Source: Stenotrophomonas sp. ASS1 (lineage in GTDB: Bacteria; Pseudomonadota; Gammaproteobacteria; Xanthomonadales; Xanthomonadaceae). Taken from it: a stretch of DNA of 64,000 nt. This document shows, piece after piece, positions 29,850-40,422 of this stretch. Where the stretch lies: assembly GCF_004346925.1 (NCBI RefSeq), contig NZ_CP031167.1, positions 3,120,001 to 3,184,000 on the forward strand, read 5' to 3'. The position numbers were made by a program, and so were the translations under genes. Under the pieces are notes generated by a model. That model was given only the letters and a program-made list of their open reading frames with translations, was not told the origin of the DNA and made no database searches. Numbering within the stretch: the first letter of the stretch is position 1; each line of letters opens with the position of its first letter.

Positions 29850-30212
29850 TCAGGCCGGATCGCGTTCGGACCAGACCGCCAGTTCGTTGCCACCGGGCTC
29901 GACGAACTGGAAGCGGCTGCCACCGGGGAAGGAAAACACCGCGCGCACGATCTCGCCGCCGGCGTCGCGCACGGCGGCCTCGACCGGTGCCAGTGCGTCG
30001 GCATACAGCACCAGCAGCGGTGCACCGCTGTCGCTGGCCCGCTGCGGCTGGCCACGGAAGAAGCCGCCCTGCAGGCGGCCATCGTCGAACGCCGTATAGT
30101 CGCTGCCGTAGTCGACGAACGACCAGCCGAACACCTTCTCGAAGAAGGCACGGCTGGCAGCCGGGTCGCTGGACGCGAATTCAACGTAGTCGATGCGGCG
30201 TTCGCGGCTCAT
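29850..30212 (-). CDS. VOC (glyoxalase/bleomycin-resistance fold) protein
   Basis: A 120-aa single vicinal-oxygen-chelate domain: betaalphabetabetabeta repeats with IDYVEFASSDPAASRAFFEKVFGW at the start (longer than one motif; key parts are the Asp-Pro and Phe-Tyr-type pair) and FVEPGGNELAVW at the end, where Glu is the usual metal ligand. ATG at 30212 has AAGGA about 10 nt upstream; a longer frame starting at 30242 would overlap the fimV end. The substrate is unknown. It sits between fimV and truA with short gaps, so it is probably part of that operon. Confidence 0.82.
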   Translation of the reverse strand: MSRERRIDYVEFASSDPAASRAFFEKVFGWSFVDYGSDYTAFDDGRLQGGFFRGQPQRASDSGAPLLVLYADALAPVEAAVRDAGGEIVRAVFSFPGGSRFQFVEPGGNELAVWSERDPA

Positions 30213-30238
30213 GGCAAGGTCCTTGTCGGCAGGTTCGG

Positions 30239-32293
30239 TCACGGCAGGCGCGCCAGCAGTTCACGGGCCTGGGCCTGGCTGTGCAGGTCACCGCCTTCGG
30301 CGACTTCCAGCAACAGGGTGCGCGCCGTCTGCGCGTCGCCCAGATCGAGGTAGGCAATGGCCAGTTCCAGGCGCTCCTGGCCGGCACGTGGCGACCAGCC
30401 GGCGTCGCCGGCAGGCGCGGCTGCGCTCGACGCGATGTCGTCGGAATGAGAGGCCTCGATGCTGCCATGGTCGATGCCGTCGATGGCTTCGGGATGAGCG
30501 GCATCCGCCGGCGCCTCGTTGTCATGCGCGTCGGCCGGCAGATCGAACACGCCGCGGAACTGCGGCTGCTGTTCGGCATGCAGTGCGTAATCCGGCACCG
30601 CCACGTCGGCCGGCGCCTGCGGTACAACGCGTTCGTCCTGCAGCGGCACGGCGACGACAACCTCGTCGGCGGTGGTTGCGGAATCGTCCCAGCGCGGCAG
30701 ATCGGTCACCGCTTCGGGCAAGGCCACCGCGTCCTCGTCGCGCAGCGTGTCGGCCTGCCATTCGGCCCGTACCGCGCGCTCGGCGACAGGTTCGGCGACC
30801 ACTACGTCGTGCACTTCGGTTTCGGTCGCCCAGTCGGGCATCGCCGGTTCCTGGCGGCCGTTGCCGGCAACAGCCGATGACCACGAGGACTGCTCGGCCA
30901 GCGTATCCAGCGCCGCACCCGCCGGCACCGCTGCGGCCAGGCCGGCGGCATCGTCTTCCTCACGCAACGGCGGCAGCGGCGACGGCTTGCGACGACGCAG
31001 CAGCCAGGCGGCGCCCGCCGCCAGCAGCAGCACCGGCAGCCCCAGCCAGTACCACGGCGTTGCCGCATCGCGGGCATCCGGTGCCTGCGCCAGGCGCTGC
31101 TGCGCGGCGGCCAGATCGTTGTCCTTCATCGCGATCAGCGACTGCTGCTGTTCCTTGAGCTTTTCCAGGTCGGCCACGCGCTGCTTCAGCTCGCCGATCT
31201 CGGCATCGCGGGTGGCGATGTCCTCACGCGCCTGGCGCAGTTGTTCGTTGCCCAGCATGTCACCCTCGCTGCCGGCAGCGGTGCCGGTGGTTGTGCCCGC
31301 GTGCGCGGCGTCGGACGCCAGCGCCGGAGCGATCTCAAGTCGTGCCCCATTGGCCGCGGCCGGGGAAGAAGCGTTCGTGGCTGCCGCCTTGGCAACCGGT
31401 GCGGCCATGCCCACCGGTTGCGGCACGGTACGCGCCTGCCGCCATTGCGTGGCATGCTCGCGCACGAGCGTCGCCGCTTCGGCAGCGTCGACCGCAGCAA
31501 GCGCATCACTGCCGGGCATGCGCAGCACCGCACCCTGCTTGAGCAGGTTGACGTTGCCGCGGATGAAGGCTTCGGGATTGGCACGCAGCAGGGCGATCAT
31601 CGCGCGGTCGCGACTGACCTGGTTGCCACGTGCCACCGCACTGGCGATCTCCGACAGGGTCTGCCCGCGCTGCACGATGATGCTGCCATCGGCCGCCGGT
31701 GCAGCAACTGGCGCGGAGGCCGCACGCGGGCGTGCCGGTGCTGGCGCCACCGCTGGTGGCGGCGTCGTGGGCGTCTCTGCTGCTGGCACCGAAGCCGGTG
31801 CTGGTTCACGCACGATGGTATTGGAGAGCGTACCGGCCGGCGCGACGATTTCCGGCTCGGCCACGGCCAACGCACTGGGCGGCGCATCGACCAGTGCCGA
31901 GTACTCACGCACCAGGCGGCCCTGGCCCCAGTCGGCTTCGATCAGGAAGCTGAGCGACGGCGTCTCCACCGGCGCCTGCGAGGTGACGCGCACCACCGCC
32001 CTGCCCTGCGTGTCGCGGGTCAGTTCGAACTGCAGTTCACTGACCAGTCCGGTTGGCCGCTGCAGGCCGACACGTTCGAAGGTGACCGGTGAGGCCAGCG
32101 CCACGCGCAGGTTTTCCAGTTCGGACGGGTCCGCCGAGACCACCGGGATTTCGGCCAGCAGGGGCTGGCCCGGCTTGGACAGGACCCGGATGTCGCCCAA
32201 CCCCAGGGCAAGCGCCGAACTGCTGGCCAGGGCGAGCAGTGCGGCGGACAGATAGGTGAGCGGGCGCTTTGCGCCCTTGGCCCGTTTATTCAT
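30239..32293 (-). CDS. fimV: FimV/HubP-like polar membrane protein
   Basis: 684-aa protein of the FimV family, which in pseudomonads organises the cell pole, type IV pili and chemosensory signalling. It shows a signal peptide (to about 28), an N-terminal periplasmic beta-domain (GDIRVLSKPGQPLLAEIPV), and a LysM-like peptidoglycan-binding domain (RGQTLSEIASAVARG to LRMPG). A coiled coil follows (DAEIGELKQRVADLEKLKEQ), then one transmembrane helix near residue 430 (WYWLGLPVLLLAAGAAWLL), an acidic cytoplasmic region, and a C-terminal TPR-like FimV_C motif (LAIAYLDLGDAQTARTLLLE). The start MNKRAKGAKRPL was chosen over a longer frame that begins in the repeat. It lies downstream of asd, as in Pseudomonas. 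Confidence 0.9.
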   Translation of the reverse strand: MNKRAKGAKRPLTYLSAALLALASSSALALGLGDIRVLSKPGQPLLAEIPVVSADPSELENLRVALASPVTFERVGLQRPTGLVSELQFELTRDTQGRAVVRVTSQAPVETPSLSFLIEADWGQGRLVREYSALVDAPPSALAVAEPEIVAPAGTLSNTIVREPAPASVPAAETPTTPPPAVAPAPARPRAASAPVAAPAADGSIIVQRGQTLSEIASAVARGNQVSRDRAMIALLRANPEAFIRGNVNLLKQGAVLRMPGSDALAAVDAAEAATLVREHATQWRQARTVPQPVGMAAPVAKAAATNASSPAAANGARLEIAPALASDAAHAGTTTGTAAGSEGDMLGNEQLRQAREDIATRDAEIGELKQRVADLEKLKEQQQSLIAMKDNDLAAAQQRLAQAPDARDAATPWYWLGLPVLLLAAGAAWLLRRRKPSPLPPLREEDDAAGLAAAVPAGAALDTLAEQSSWSSAVAGNGRQEPAMPDWATETEVHDVVVAEPVAERAVRAEWQADTLRDEDAVALPEAVTDLPRWDDSATTADEVVVAVPLQDERVVPQAPADVAVPDYALHAEQQPQFRGVFDLPADAHDNEAPADAAHPEAIDGIDHGSIEASHSDDIASSAAAPAGDAGWSPRAGQERLELAIAYLDLGDAQTARTLLLEVAEGGDLHSQAQARELLARLP

Positions 32294-32350
32294 GGGCGAC
32301 ACTATAAAGCGTGCGGACCGGGGTCCGCACCCACCGATGGGAGACCTTCG

Positions 32351-32421
32351 GTAGTGCCGGCCGCTGGCCGGCATACACGCACGCCCCCATCACGGCAATA
32401 CCGGCCAGCGGCCGGCACTAC
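32351..32421. repeat. SMAG palindrome pair between asd and fimV
   Basis: GTAGTGCCGGCCGCTGGCCGGCA (arm 1) and its reverse complement ending CACTAC (arm 2) face each other across a short spacer, so the pair folds into one long stem or two hairpins. The GTAG ends identify it as the S. maltophilia SMAG type. It lies in the asd-fimV intergenic RNA. Confidence 0.9.
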
Positions 32422-32441
32422 CGATGAGGCAACCGCTGTGA

Positions 32442-33470
<1,029 letters not shown>

Positions 33471-33562
33471 GGGGGAAACTCTCACGAAAACGGGGATGGG
33501 GAAAAAACACGCACGACAGCTGGGTTCGGGGAACCTCCTCAAGCGGGGCGCGCGGAGGTTCC

Positions 33563-34600
33563 CTATCGTTTCCCGGTTTTTTTGCCCAGAGTCACGCGCG
33601 CGGCCATCGCCGCGTCAGCGTTGATCGCGCTCGGCATGCGCGACGGGCCGCCGTCCAGGCCGAGCCCGGCAACCAGATTATCCACGGCCAGCTGTACCAT
33701 CGCCGTGCGCGTGGCCAGCGAGGCGCTGCCGATGTGCGGAGTGAGCACGACGTTGCGCAGCGCCAGCAGTTCGGGGCGTACCTTTGGCTCGCCTTCGTAC
33801 ACATCCAGGCCGGCGGCAGCCAATCGGCCGCTGGCCAGCGCATCGGCCAGCGCGATCTCATCGACCAGGCCGCCGCGGGCGATGTTCACCAGCGTCGCCG
33901 ACGGCTTCATCTTCGCCAGTGCGGCGGCATCGATCAGGTGGTGCGAGGCCGGGGTATACGGCAGCACCAGCAGCAGGTGATCGGCCTGCGCCAGCAGCGT
34001 GTCCAGGTCAACGTAACGGGCCCCCACCTCCGCTTCGGTCGCGGCCGGAAGCTGCGAACGGTTGTGGTACAGCACCTTCATGCCGAAACCGTGCGCGCCG
34101 CGACGGGCGATGCCCTGGCCGATGCGGCCCATGCCAAGGATGCCCAGCGTACTGCCGTGGATGTCGGCACCGAGCATGGTCTGGAACGACCACTGCTTCC
34201 ACTGGCCTTCGCGCAGCCAGCGCTCGGATTCAGTGATGCGGCGCGCGGCGGCCATCAACAGAGCGAAACCGAGATCGGCGGTGGTTTCAGTCAGGACGTC
34301 CGGGGTATTGCTGGCGAGGATGCCGGCCACGCTGAGCGCGTCGACGTCCAGGTTGTTGTAGCCGACACCGACATTGGCGATCACCTGCAGCTGCGCGGCA
34401 TCGGCCACCTGTGCTGCGCCGATGCGCTCGTTGAGGGTGATGATGGCGCCGTCGGCGCTGGCCAGCTGTTCGGCGATCTGGTCGGGTGACCAAGCGGTGA
34501 CGGTGTCGGTGCTGCGCAGCTGCACGCGATCGCGCAGCGGCGCGATGGCCGCGTCGATCAGCGGCTGGCTCACCCACACGGTCGGCCGCGTGTCAGCCAT
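33563..34600 (-). CDS. D-2-hydroxyacid dehydrogenase (glyoxylate/hydroxypyruvate reductase type)
   Basis: 345-aa NAD(P)-dependent dehydrogenase. The Rossmann loop is [13 protein letters not shown]. The catalytic triad is Arg in [10 protein letters not shown], Glu in DVYEGEPKV and His in VLTPHIGSA. It is most like GhrB or glyoxylate reductase, but substrate preference among glyoxylate, hydroxypyruvate and gluconate cannot be read. It overlaps aroC by 8 nt and is followed by 92 bp before asd, so it is inserted in the otherwise standard prmB-aroC-asd order. Confidence 0.9.
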   Translation of the reverse strand: MADTRPTVWVSQPLIDAAIAPLRDRVQLRSTDTVTAWSPDQIAEQLASADGAIITLNERIGAAQVADAAQLQVIANVGVGYNNLDVDALSVAGILASNTPDVLTETTADLGFALLMAAARRITESERWLREGQWKQWSFQTMLGADIHGSTLGILGMGRIGQGIARRGAHGFGMKVLYHNRSQLPAATEAEVGARYVDLDTLLAQADHLLLVLPYTPASHHLIDAAALAKMKPSATLVNIARGGLVDEIALADALASGRLAAAGLDVYEGEPKVRPELLALRNVVLTPHIGSASLATRTAMVQLAVDNLVAGLGLDGGPSRMPSAINADAAMAARVTLGKKTGKR

Positions 34601-35696
34601 CGATCTGCCCGGGAATACGCGGGGTGATCGTGCCGACATCGCCGCACTGCGCGCGATGACGCAGCGCCTGGTCCATCAGCACCATCGCCACCATCGCCTC
34701 GGCGATCGGGGTGGCGCGGATGCCGACGCAGGGATCGTGGCGACCGGTGGTGACCACCTCGACCACGTTGCCGGCGGTGTCCAGCGACGGGCCCGGCAGG
34801 CGCAGGCTGGAAGTCGGCTTCAACACCATCGACGCAACCACCGGCTGGCCGGTGGAGATGCCACCGAGGATGCCGCCGGCATGGTTGCTGGCGAAGCCCT
34901 GCGGGGTCAGCAGGTCACGGTGTTCGGTGCCCTTCTGTGCGGCGCTGGCGAAACCGTCACCGATCTCAACGCCCTTGACCGCGTTGATGCTCATCAGCGC
35001 GGCGGCCAGTTCGCCATCGAGCTTGCCGTAGATCGGCTCGCCCCAGCCCGGCGGCACGTTGTCGGCGACCACGTCCACGCGCGCACCGACCGAATCACCG
35101 GACTTGCGCAGCGCATCCATGTACGCCTCCAGCTCGGGCACCTGTGCGGCGTGCGGCCAGAAGAACGGGTTGTCTTCCACCGCCGACCAGTCGAAACCGG
35201 CCGGGGTGATGTCGCCCAGCTGCGACAGGTAGCCGCGCACGGTGACGCCGAAGCGTTCGGCCAGCCACTTCTTGGCGACCACGCCGGCGGCCACGCGCAT
35301 GGTGGTCTCGCGCGCCGAGGAACGGCCGCCACCGCGCGGGTCGCGGATGCCGTACTTGTGCCAGTAGCTGTAGTCGGCATGACCCGGCCGGAACTGCTGG
35401 CCGATGTTCACGTAATCCTTGCTGCGCTGGTCGGTGTTGCGGATCAGCAGCGCGATCGGCGTGCCGGTGGTCAGGCCCTCGTACACGCCGGACAGGATCT
35501 CGACCTCATCGGCCTCGCGGCGGGCCGAGGTGTGCCGGCTCTTGCCGGTCGCGCGACGCTGCAGGTCATGGGCGAATTCGGCCGCGTCCAGCGCCAGCCC
35601 CGGAGGGCAGCCATCGATCACGCAGCCGATGGCCGGCCCGTGCGACTCGCCGAACGTGGTGACGGTGAACAGCTTGCCGAACGAATTGGAGCTCAC
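34593..35696 (-). CDS. aroC: Chorismate synthase
   Basis: Last step of the shikimate pathway (367 aa, FMN-dependent anti-elimination). The family signatures [29 protein letters not shown] and [10 protein letters not shown] are present. GTG at 35696 is the start, in a GTGA overlap with the prmB stop (4 nt). It sits with trp and truA genes in a region rich in chorismate and aromatic functions. Confidence 0.96.
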   Translation of the reverse strand: MSSNSFGKLFTVTTFGESHGPAIGCVIDGCPPGLALDAAEFAHDLQRRATGKSRHTSARREADEVEILSGVYEGLTTGTPIALLIRNTDQRSKDYVNIGQQFRPGHADYSYWHKYGIRDPRGGGRSSARETTMRVAAGVVAKKWLAERFGVTVRGYLSQLGDITPAGFDWSAVEDNPFFWPHAAQVPELEAYMDALRKSGDSVGARVDVVADNVPPGWGEPIYGKLDGELAAALMSINAVKGVEIGDGFASAAQKGTEHRDLLTPQGFASNHAGGILGGISTGQPVVASMVLKPTSSLRLPGPSLDTAGNVVEVVTTGRHDPCVGIRATPIAEAMVAMVLMDQALRHRAQCGDVGTITPRIPGQIDG

Positions 35697-36622
35697 GGGC
35701 GCTGCGCCGCCAGTTCGGTGATGCGCGCGCTGTGGGCGATCAGCTCGCGGCACTCGACCGCGAAGATGCCCATCTGGCCGACCTTGAACTCGATCCAGGC
35801 GAAGTCGACTTCCGGCAGCAGCTTGATCAGGTGCTGCTCGGATTCGCCCACTTCGCAGATCAGCAGGCCGTCCTCGCTCAGGTGCAGCGGGGCGTCACGC
35901 AGGATCTTCAGCACCAGGTCCAGGCCGTCGTCGCCGGCACGCAGGCCCATTTCCGGCTCGTAGGAGTACTCCTGCGGCAGGGCATCGGTCTCGTCGTTGG
36001 TGACGTACGGCGGATTGGTGACGATCAGGTCGTAGTGGCGACCGGTCAGGCCGTTGAACAGGTCCGACTTGAGCAGGGTGACGTTGTGCGCCTGCAGGCG
36101 CTCCTTGTTTTCTTCGGCAAGCGACAGTGCATCGTCGCTAAGGTCGACGCCGTCCACTTCCCAGTTCGGGTAGTAGTGACCCATGGCAATGGCGATGCAG
36201 CCCGAGCCGGTGCACAGGTCCAGCGCACGGCTGACATCACGGCCGGCCAGCCACGGCTCGAAGCCGCACTCGATCAGTTCAGCGATCGGCGAGCGCGGCA
36301 CCAGGGCGCGCTTGTCGCTCTTGAAGCTCAGACCGGCGAACCAGGCCTCACCGGTCAGGTAGGCGGCCGGGATGCGTTCGTCGATGCGACGCTGGAACAG
36401 TTCCAGCACGCGCACCTTCTCTTCCTGCAGCAGGCGCGCCTGGCCGTAGGCCGGCCCCAGATCGTGCGGCAGGTGCAGGCTGTGCAGCACCAGCTGGGTC
36501 GCTTCATCCAGCGCGTTGTCGTAGCTGTGCCCGAAGGTCAGCCCGGCTTCGTTGAAACGGCTGGTGCCGTAGCGGATCAGATCGATGATCGTGTGGAGTT
36601 CGGCGGCCGTTTCAGCGGTCAT
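35693..36622 (-). CDS. prmB: 50S ribosomal protein L3 N5-glutamine methyltransferase
   Basis: 309-aa SAM-dependent methyltransferase. The SAM-binding loop [13 protein letters not shown] and the glutamine-recognising motif VTNPPYV are intact; the N-terminal helical domain gives the substrate specificity of PrmB over PrmC. The start [12 protein letters not shown] at 36622 faces the SCO1 gene across 122 bp containing a divergent promoter region. Confidence 0.95.
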   Translation of the reverse strand: MTAETAAELHTIIDLIRYGTSRFNEAGLTFGHSYDNALDEATQLVLHSLHLPHDLGPAYGQARLLQEEKVRVLELFQRRIDERIPAAYLTGEAWFAGLSFKSDKRALVPRSPIAELIECGFEPWLAGRDVSRALDLCTGSGCIAIAMGHYYPNWEVDGVDLSDDALSLAEENKERLQAHNVTLLKSDLFNGLTGRHYDLIVTNPPYVTNDETDALPQEYSYEPEMGLRAGDDGLDLVLKILRDAPLHLSEDGLLICEVGESEQHLIKLLPEVDFAWIEFKVGQMGIFAVECRELIAHSARITELAAQRP

Positions 36623-36744
36623 GGCGGTACTGCGGGCAAAGTGGCCCTCGATTATAGGGGCTGGCGCCCGCGGCGGCATCCGTTGCGGCAGAAACGATCG
36701 GGCCGCAGCCGGTATGATGGAGCCCACTTCGCGCGGGGGCTCCC

Positions 36745-37395
36745 ATGTTCAATCGCAACGCCGGCATCATCCTGCTGATCGCCCTGGCGGCGGGTCTCGG
36801 CCTGCTGGCCGCCCAGCAGGTGTTCGCGCCGAAACCGCCGGCCAATGCCCCGGCCACCGAAGCGATCACCCTGTACCCGCAGCCGCGCGAACTGCCCGAC
36901 TTCAATCTGGCCCAGTCCGACGGCACCCGCCTGATCCCGGGCGAACTGAAGGGTCACTGGACCCTGGTGTTCCTGGGCTTCACCTTCTGCCCGGACGTCT
37001 GCCCGACCACCCTGGCCGAGCTGGCCGGCGCGCAGAACCATTGGGAGGCCCTGCCCGACAGCCTGCGCCCGCGCGTGCTGTTCATCTCGGTCGACCCGGA
37101 CCGTGACAGCGCCACCCGCCTGGGCGAGTACGTGCACGGCTTCCACAAGGACACCCTGGCCGCCACCGCCGACGTTCCCTCGCTGGAGCGCTTCGCCACC
37201 TCGCTGGGCTTCGTGTTCCAGAAGGTGCCGGGCAAGCACTTCGACGAGAACCCCGAGGATTACACCGTCGAGCACTCGGCCAGCCTGGCCGTGCTCGACC
37301 CGCAGGGCCGCCTTGCCGGCCTGGTGCGGCCCCCGTTCAACGCGCCGGCCATTGCCCGCGACCTGCAGAAGCTGACCGAGAAAACCGCCCCATGA
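36745..37395 (+). CDS. SCO1/SenC-family copper chaperone
   Basis: 216-aa thioredoxin-fold protein tethered by an N-terminal helix (about 6-26) that may be a signal anchor. The copper/thiol site is CPDVC at about residue 90 with the distal His in VEHSAS. Such proteins deliver copper to the CuA site of cytochrome c oxidase, or act as thiol reductants, in the periplasm. It overlaps psd by 4 nt. Confidence 0.9.
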   Translation: MFNRNAGIILLIALAAGLGLLAAQQVFAPKPPANAPATEAITLYPQPRELPDFNLAQSDGTRLIPGELKGHWTLVFLGFTFCPDVCPTTLAELAGAQNHWEALPDSLRPRVLFISVDPDRDSATRLGEYVHGFHKDTLAATADVPSLERFATSLGFVFQKVPGKHFDENPEDYTVEHSASLAVLDPQGRLAGLVRPPFNAPAIARDLQKLTEKTAP

Positions 37396-38234
37396 GCCTC
37401 ACCACCGCCCTGACGTACGCCCTGCCCCACCGCCTGCTGTCCTCGATGGCGCGTTCGCTGGCGTACTCGGACGATCCGCGCGTGTCGCGCTGGCTGATCG
37501 ACACGGTCACCCGCAAGTTCAACGTCAATCTGGACGAAGCGGCCAACCCGGACCCGCGCAGCTATGCCACCTTCAACCAGTTCTTCACCCGTGCACTGAA
37601 ACCGGGCGCGCGCGTGGCCGATGCCGATCCGCGCAGCCTGGTGATGCCGGCCGACGGCCGCATCAGCCAGCTCGGCAGGATCGAAGCCGGCCGCATCTTC
37701 CAGGCCAAGGGCCAGTCGTTCACCGCCGCCGAACTGCTGGGCAGTGACGAGGACGCCAAGCCGTACAACGACGGCCTGTACGCCACCGTGTACCTGTCGC
37801 CGCGCGACTACCACCGCGTGCACATGCCGTGGACCGGCACCCTGCGCGAAACCGTGCACGTGCCCGGCCGCCTGTTCAGCGTCGGCCCGGCCGCCGTCAA
37901 CGGCGTGCCGCGCCTGTTCGCGCGCAACGAGCGCCTGGTCTGCCATTTCGATACCAGCTTCGGCCCGATGGTCAGCGTGATGGTCGGTGCGCTGCTGGTG
38001 TCCGGCGTGGAAACCGTGTGGAGCGGCGAAGAAATTCCGGCCTACGGTGACCGCATCACCCGCAAGGACTACCGCGGCCAGGGCATCCAGCTGGAGCGCT
38101 TCGCCGAGATGGCGCGCTTCAACTACGGCTCGACCGTGATCGTGCTGCTGCCGCCGGGCGTGGCCGAGTTCGCCCCGCAGCTGGGTGCCGAAAGCCCGGT
38201 GCAACTGGGCCAGGCGCTGGCGAAGCTACGCTGA
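37392..38234 (+). CDS. psd: Phosphatidylserine decarboxylase
   Basis: 280-aa membrane-associated enzyme forming phosphatidylethanolamine. Autocatalytic cleavage before the pyruvoyl Ser is predicted in [10 protein letters not shown] (GST motif). DGRISQLG and [10 protein letters not shown] are family landmarks. It is co-transcribed with the SCO1 gene (ATGA overlap) and ends 7 bp before a SMAG pair. Confidence 0.95.
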   Translation: MSLTTALTYALPHRLLSSMARSLAYSDDPRVSRWLIDTVTRKFNVNLDEAANPDPRSYATFNQFFTRALKPGARVADADPRSLVMPADGRISQLGRIEAGRIFQAKGQSFTAAELLGSDEDAKPYNDGLYATVYLSPRDYHRVHMPWTGTLRETVHVPGRLFSVGPAAVNGVPRLFARNERLVCHFDTSFGPMVSVMVGALLVSGVETVWSGEEIPAYGDRITRKDYRGQGIQLERFAEMARFNYGSTVIVLLPPGVAEFAPQLGAESPVQLGQALAKLR

Positions 38235-38241
38235 GGCTTCG

Positions 38242-38314
38242 GTAGTGCCGGCCGCTGGCCGGCATCTCCGTTGATCCAACGCGACGAGCATTGCCGGCCA
38301 GCGGCCGGCACTAC
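38242..38314. repeat. SMAG palindrome pair downstream of psd
   Basis: GTAGTGCCGGCCGCTGGCCGGCA and its reverse complement ending CACTAC face each other over a 28-bp spacer, in the gap between the convergent psd and RraB-domain genes. It probably folds in the 3' ends of both transcripts. Confidence 0.9.
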
Positions 38315-38325
38315 CGGTACGCGCG

Positions 38326-38673
38326 TTACTGCAGGGCCGGGGCCGGGCCGACGTCCATGCCGTCGTAGTCTTCCACGCCCTTCTCCGCGGCCAGCGCTGC
38401 GAATTCCTGGTTGCGGCGGTCAAGCGAGGCTTCGTCGTGGATCTCCACGCGCTCCACATGCAGCACGTGGAACGGCGCGTCGCCCTCTTCCGGATCCTGC
38501 TCGAACAATTCCACGAAGGTGTAACCCTGCGCCTGCAGGTGCTGCGCCAGTGCCTGCAACGGCTCGGCAGTGGAGTGCACGAAGAAGTACCCCCACAGCA
38601 ACGGGCCGGTGATGTCCCAGTCGGTGTTTTCGCGGAGGTTGGCGAACAGGTTGCGGGTGTCTTCGAGGTCCAT
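38326..38673 (-). CDS. RraB-domain protein (regulator of RNase E type)
   Basis: A 115-aa acidic cytosolic protein. The sequence fits the RraB/DUF695-like ribonuclease E inhibitor domain (WGYFFVHSTAEPLQALAQHL, then VERVEIHD and DYDGMDVG near the end). E. coli RraB binds RNase E and remodels degradation; that function here is inferred from the domain. It lies downstream of a lytic transglycosylase gene (22 bp gap) on the same strand. Confidence 0.8.
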   Translation of the reverse strand: MDLEDTRNLFANLRENTDWDITGPLLWGYFFVHSTAEPLQALAQHLQAQGYTFVELFEQDPEEGDAPFHVLHVERVEIHDEASLDRRNQEFAALAAEKGVEDYDGMDVGPAPALQ

Positions 38674-38695
38674 GCGGATTCCAGGGTCGGGGGCA

Positions 38696-40300
38696 TTACT
38701 TGTCGCAGCCCTGCAGCTTCAGCGTCTGGCCGTGGCGCAGGCTGTAGGCCGGGGCCTTCAGGCCGTTGGCGCGGGCCAGGGTCGGCACGTCGCACTGGAA
38801 CTTCGCGGCAATGGCGCCCAGGGTCTCACCCCGGCCCACCTTGTGGCTGCGCACCGGCTTCGGCCGTGCCGCCGGGCGCGGCGTGGCTACCGGAGCGACC
38901 GGTGTGGTCGGCACGCTGGTGGAGGCCGCGGCGTCGGCCACCGGCACCACGCCGCCCACGGCCACGCTGCCGGTGTAGCTGGCGGCGGTCGGGCGCTTGA
39001 TCGCCGCGTTCAGATCGGCGGTGATCAGGGTGCGGGCCAGGTCGGCACGCGGGCCACTGACGCAGTTGCGCTGGTACAGGCCGGCAATGCGGGTGGTGGC
39101 GTTGATCAGCGTGCCGGCCGGAATCCAGCCATCGGCCTCATAGCGCGGATTGAGATTGCGCAGCGCGCGCATGTAGCCATCACGGGTGCCGTGGCTGCCC
39201 AGGCAGATGGTCAGTTCGTAGATGGTGGTGGACTTGGCCAGGCGCAGCGTGGCCGGCTGCGCACTGATCTTCGGCAGCTCCACACCGTACTGCTGCGGGT
39301 GCAGGAAGATCCAGGCCGCGGCGATCACCATCGGCACGTAGTCCTTGGTTTCACCGGGGAACTGGTTGTAGACGCTGTCGGTCCAGAAACTCTGGCCACC
39401 GCTCTGCTTGAACACGCGCGCGGCGCGGCCTTCGCCACCGTTGTAGGCGGCCACCGACATTTCCACGTTGTTGTTCAGTTCGCGCAGGCGCTCGTTGAGA
39501 TAACTGGCGCTGGCCTCGGCGGCACTGCGTGCGTCAAAGCGCGTGTCGAAGCCGGTGCCGTCCGGGCCCAGGCCGAAGCGGCGGCCGGTGGCCGGCATGA
39601 ACTGCATCAGCCCGGCGGCGCCGGCACGCGAGGAGGCATGCACACGGCCGTTGGACTCCTTGGCCATGATGCCGAACAGCAGCGCCTCCGGCAGACCACG
39701 CTTTTCCCACTCCGGCCACATCACCGCGCGCAGGTTCTGGTAGTTCTCGTAGCTGGTCAGCAGCGCCGGGCGCATGTCGGTCAACCAGCGCCGGATGCCG
39801 GCCTGCACGGCGGGGTTGTACTCGACCATGGTGTCGAAGGCATGTCGCTTGTCGTTGAGCAGCGCTGCAGCGCGCGCGGCCTCCGGCACGTCGGCGGTAA
39901 GCGGGCCGATATGGTCGGGGTCGGCTTCCAGGCGGTCACCACCCTCGTCGGCCACGTCATCGCTGGCAGCGGCATCAGCATCATGCTTGAGCAGGCGCTT
40001 GTAGCTGGCCAGCAGGGTGCCCATCTGGCAGCCCTTCTGCTTCACGCAGTCGTTGAGGACATCTTCCATGTCCTCCAGCGCGGCGTCCGCCTCGTTGCTG
40101 CCCTTGGGGTCGGCATTGGCGACCAGCAGCAGCGCATCGCTGTAGCGCTTCTCGGCGGCGGTCATGCGCTGCTGCAGCGCATCCACCTTCACCTTGTCCC
40201 GGGCCGAAACCCGCTGCGCATGGGCGTCGGGCGCCAGGGAAACCAGGCCGGCCAGGGCCAGCAGCGGCCAACCGCGGGAAATCAGGACAGGAACGGGCAT
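38696..40300 (-). CDS. Lytic murein transglycosylase with C-terminal LysM (MltD-like)
   Basis: 534-aa exported peptidoglycan lyase. A signal peptide ends near PDAHA (about residue 28). The SLT domain is central, with the catalytic Glu in FGIMAKESNGRV and the motifs GAAGLMQFMPATG and AAYNGGEG. A poorly conserved region follows, then an Ala/Pro/Val linker and one LysM domain (RGETLGAIAAKFQCD). E. coli MltD is similar but has two LysM units. The start MPVPVLISRGW at 40300 has the clearest signal sequence. It would act in the periplasm on glycan strands. Confidence 0.92.
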   Translation of the reverse strand: MPVPVLISRGWPLLALAGLVSLAPDAHAQRVSARDKVKVDALQQRMTAAEKRYSDALLLVANADPKGSNEADAALEDMEDVLNDCVKQKGCQMGTLLASYKRLLKHDADAAASDDVADEGGDRLEADPDHIGPLTADVPEAARAAALLNDKRHAFDTMVEYNPAVQAGIRRWLTDMRPALLTSYENYQNLRAVMWPEWEKRGLPEALLFGIMAKESNGRVHASSRAGAAGLMQFMPATGRRFGLGPDGTGFDTRFDARSAAEASASYLNERLRELNNNVEMSVAAYNGGEGRAARVFKQSGGQSFWTDSVYNQFPGETKDYVPMVIAAAWIFLHPQQYGVELPKISAQPATLRLAKSTTIYELTICLGSHGTRDGYMRALRNLNPRYEADGWIPAGTLINATTRIAGLYQRNCVSGPRADLARTLITADLNAAIKRPTAASYTGSVAVGGVVPVADAAASTSVPTTPVAPVATPRPAARPKPVRSHKVGRGETLGAIAAKFQCDVPTLARANGLKAPAYSLRHGQTLKLQGCDK

Positions 40301-40422
40301 TGATGGCACTGTGTGCGAAACAGGCAGGCAGAGTAGCGGCGCCGCCAAGGTCCGGGCAAGCCGACCTTCGGCCCGTCACCGCCGGCGGTTAACATTGGGC
40401 TATTCACCACAAGGGCTGGACC

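Noticed and set aside
30672-32255. 527-codon frame antisense to fimV
   Set aside because: Ser/Ala/Arg-rich shadow of the fimV coding pattern.
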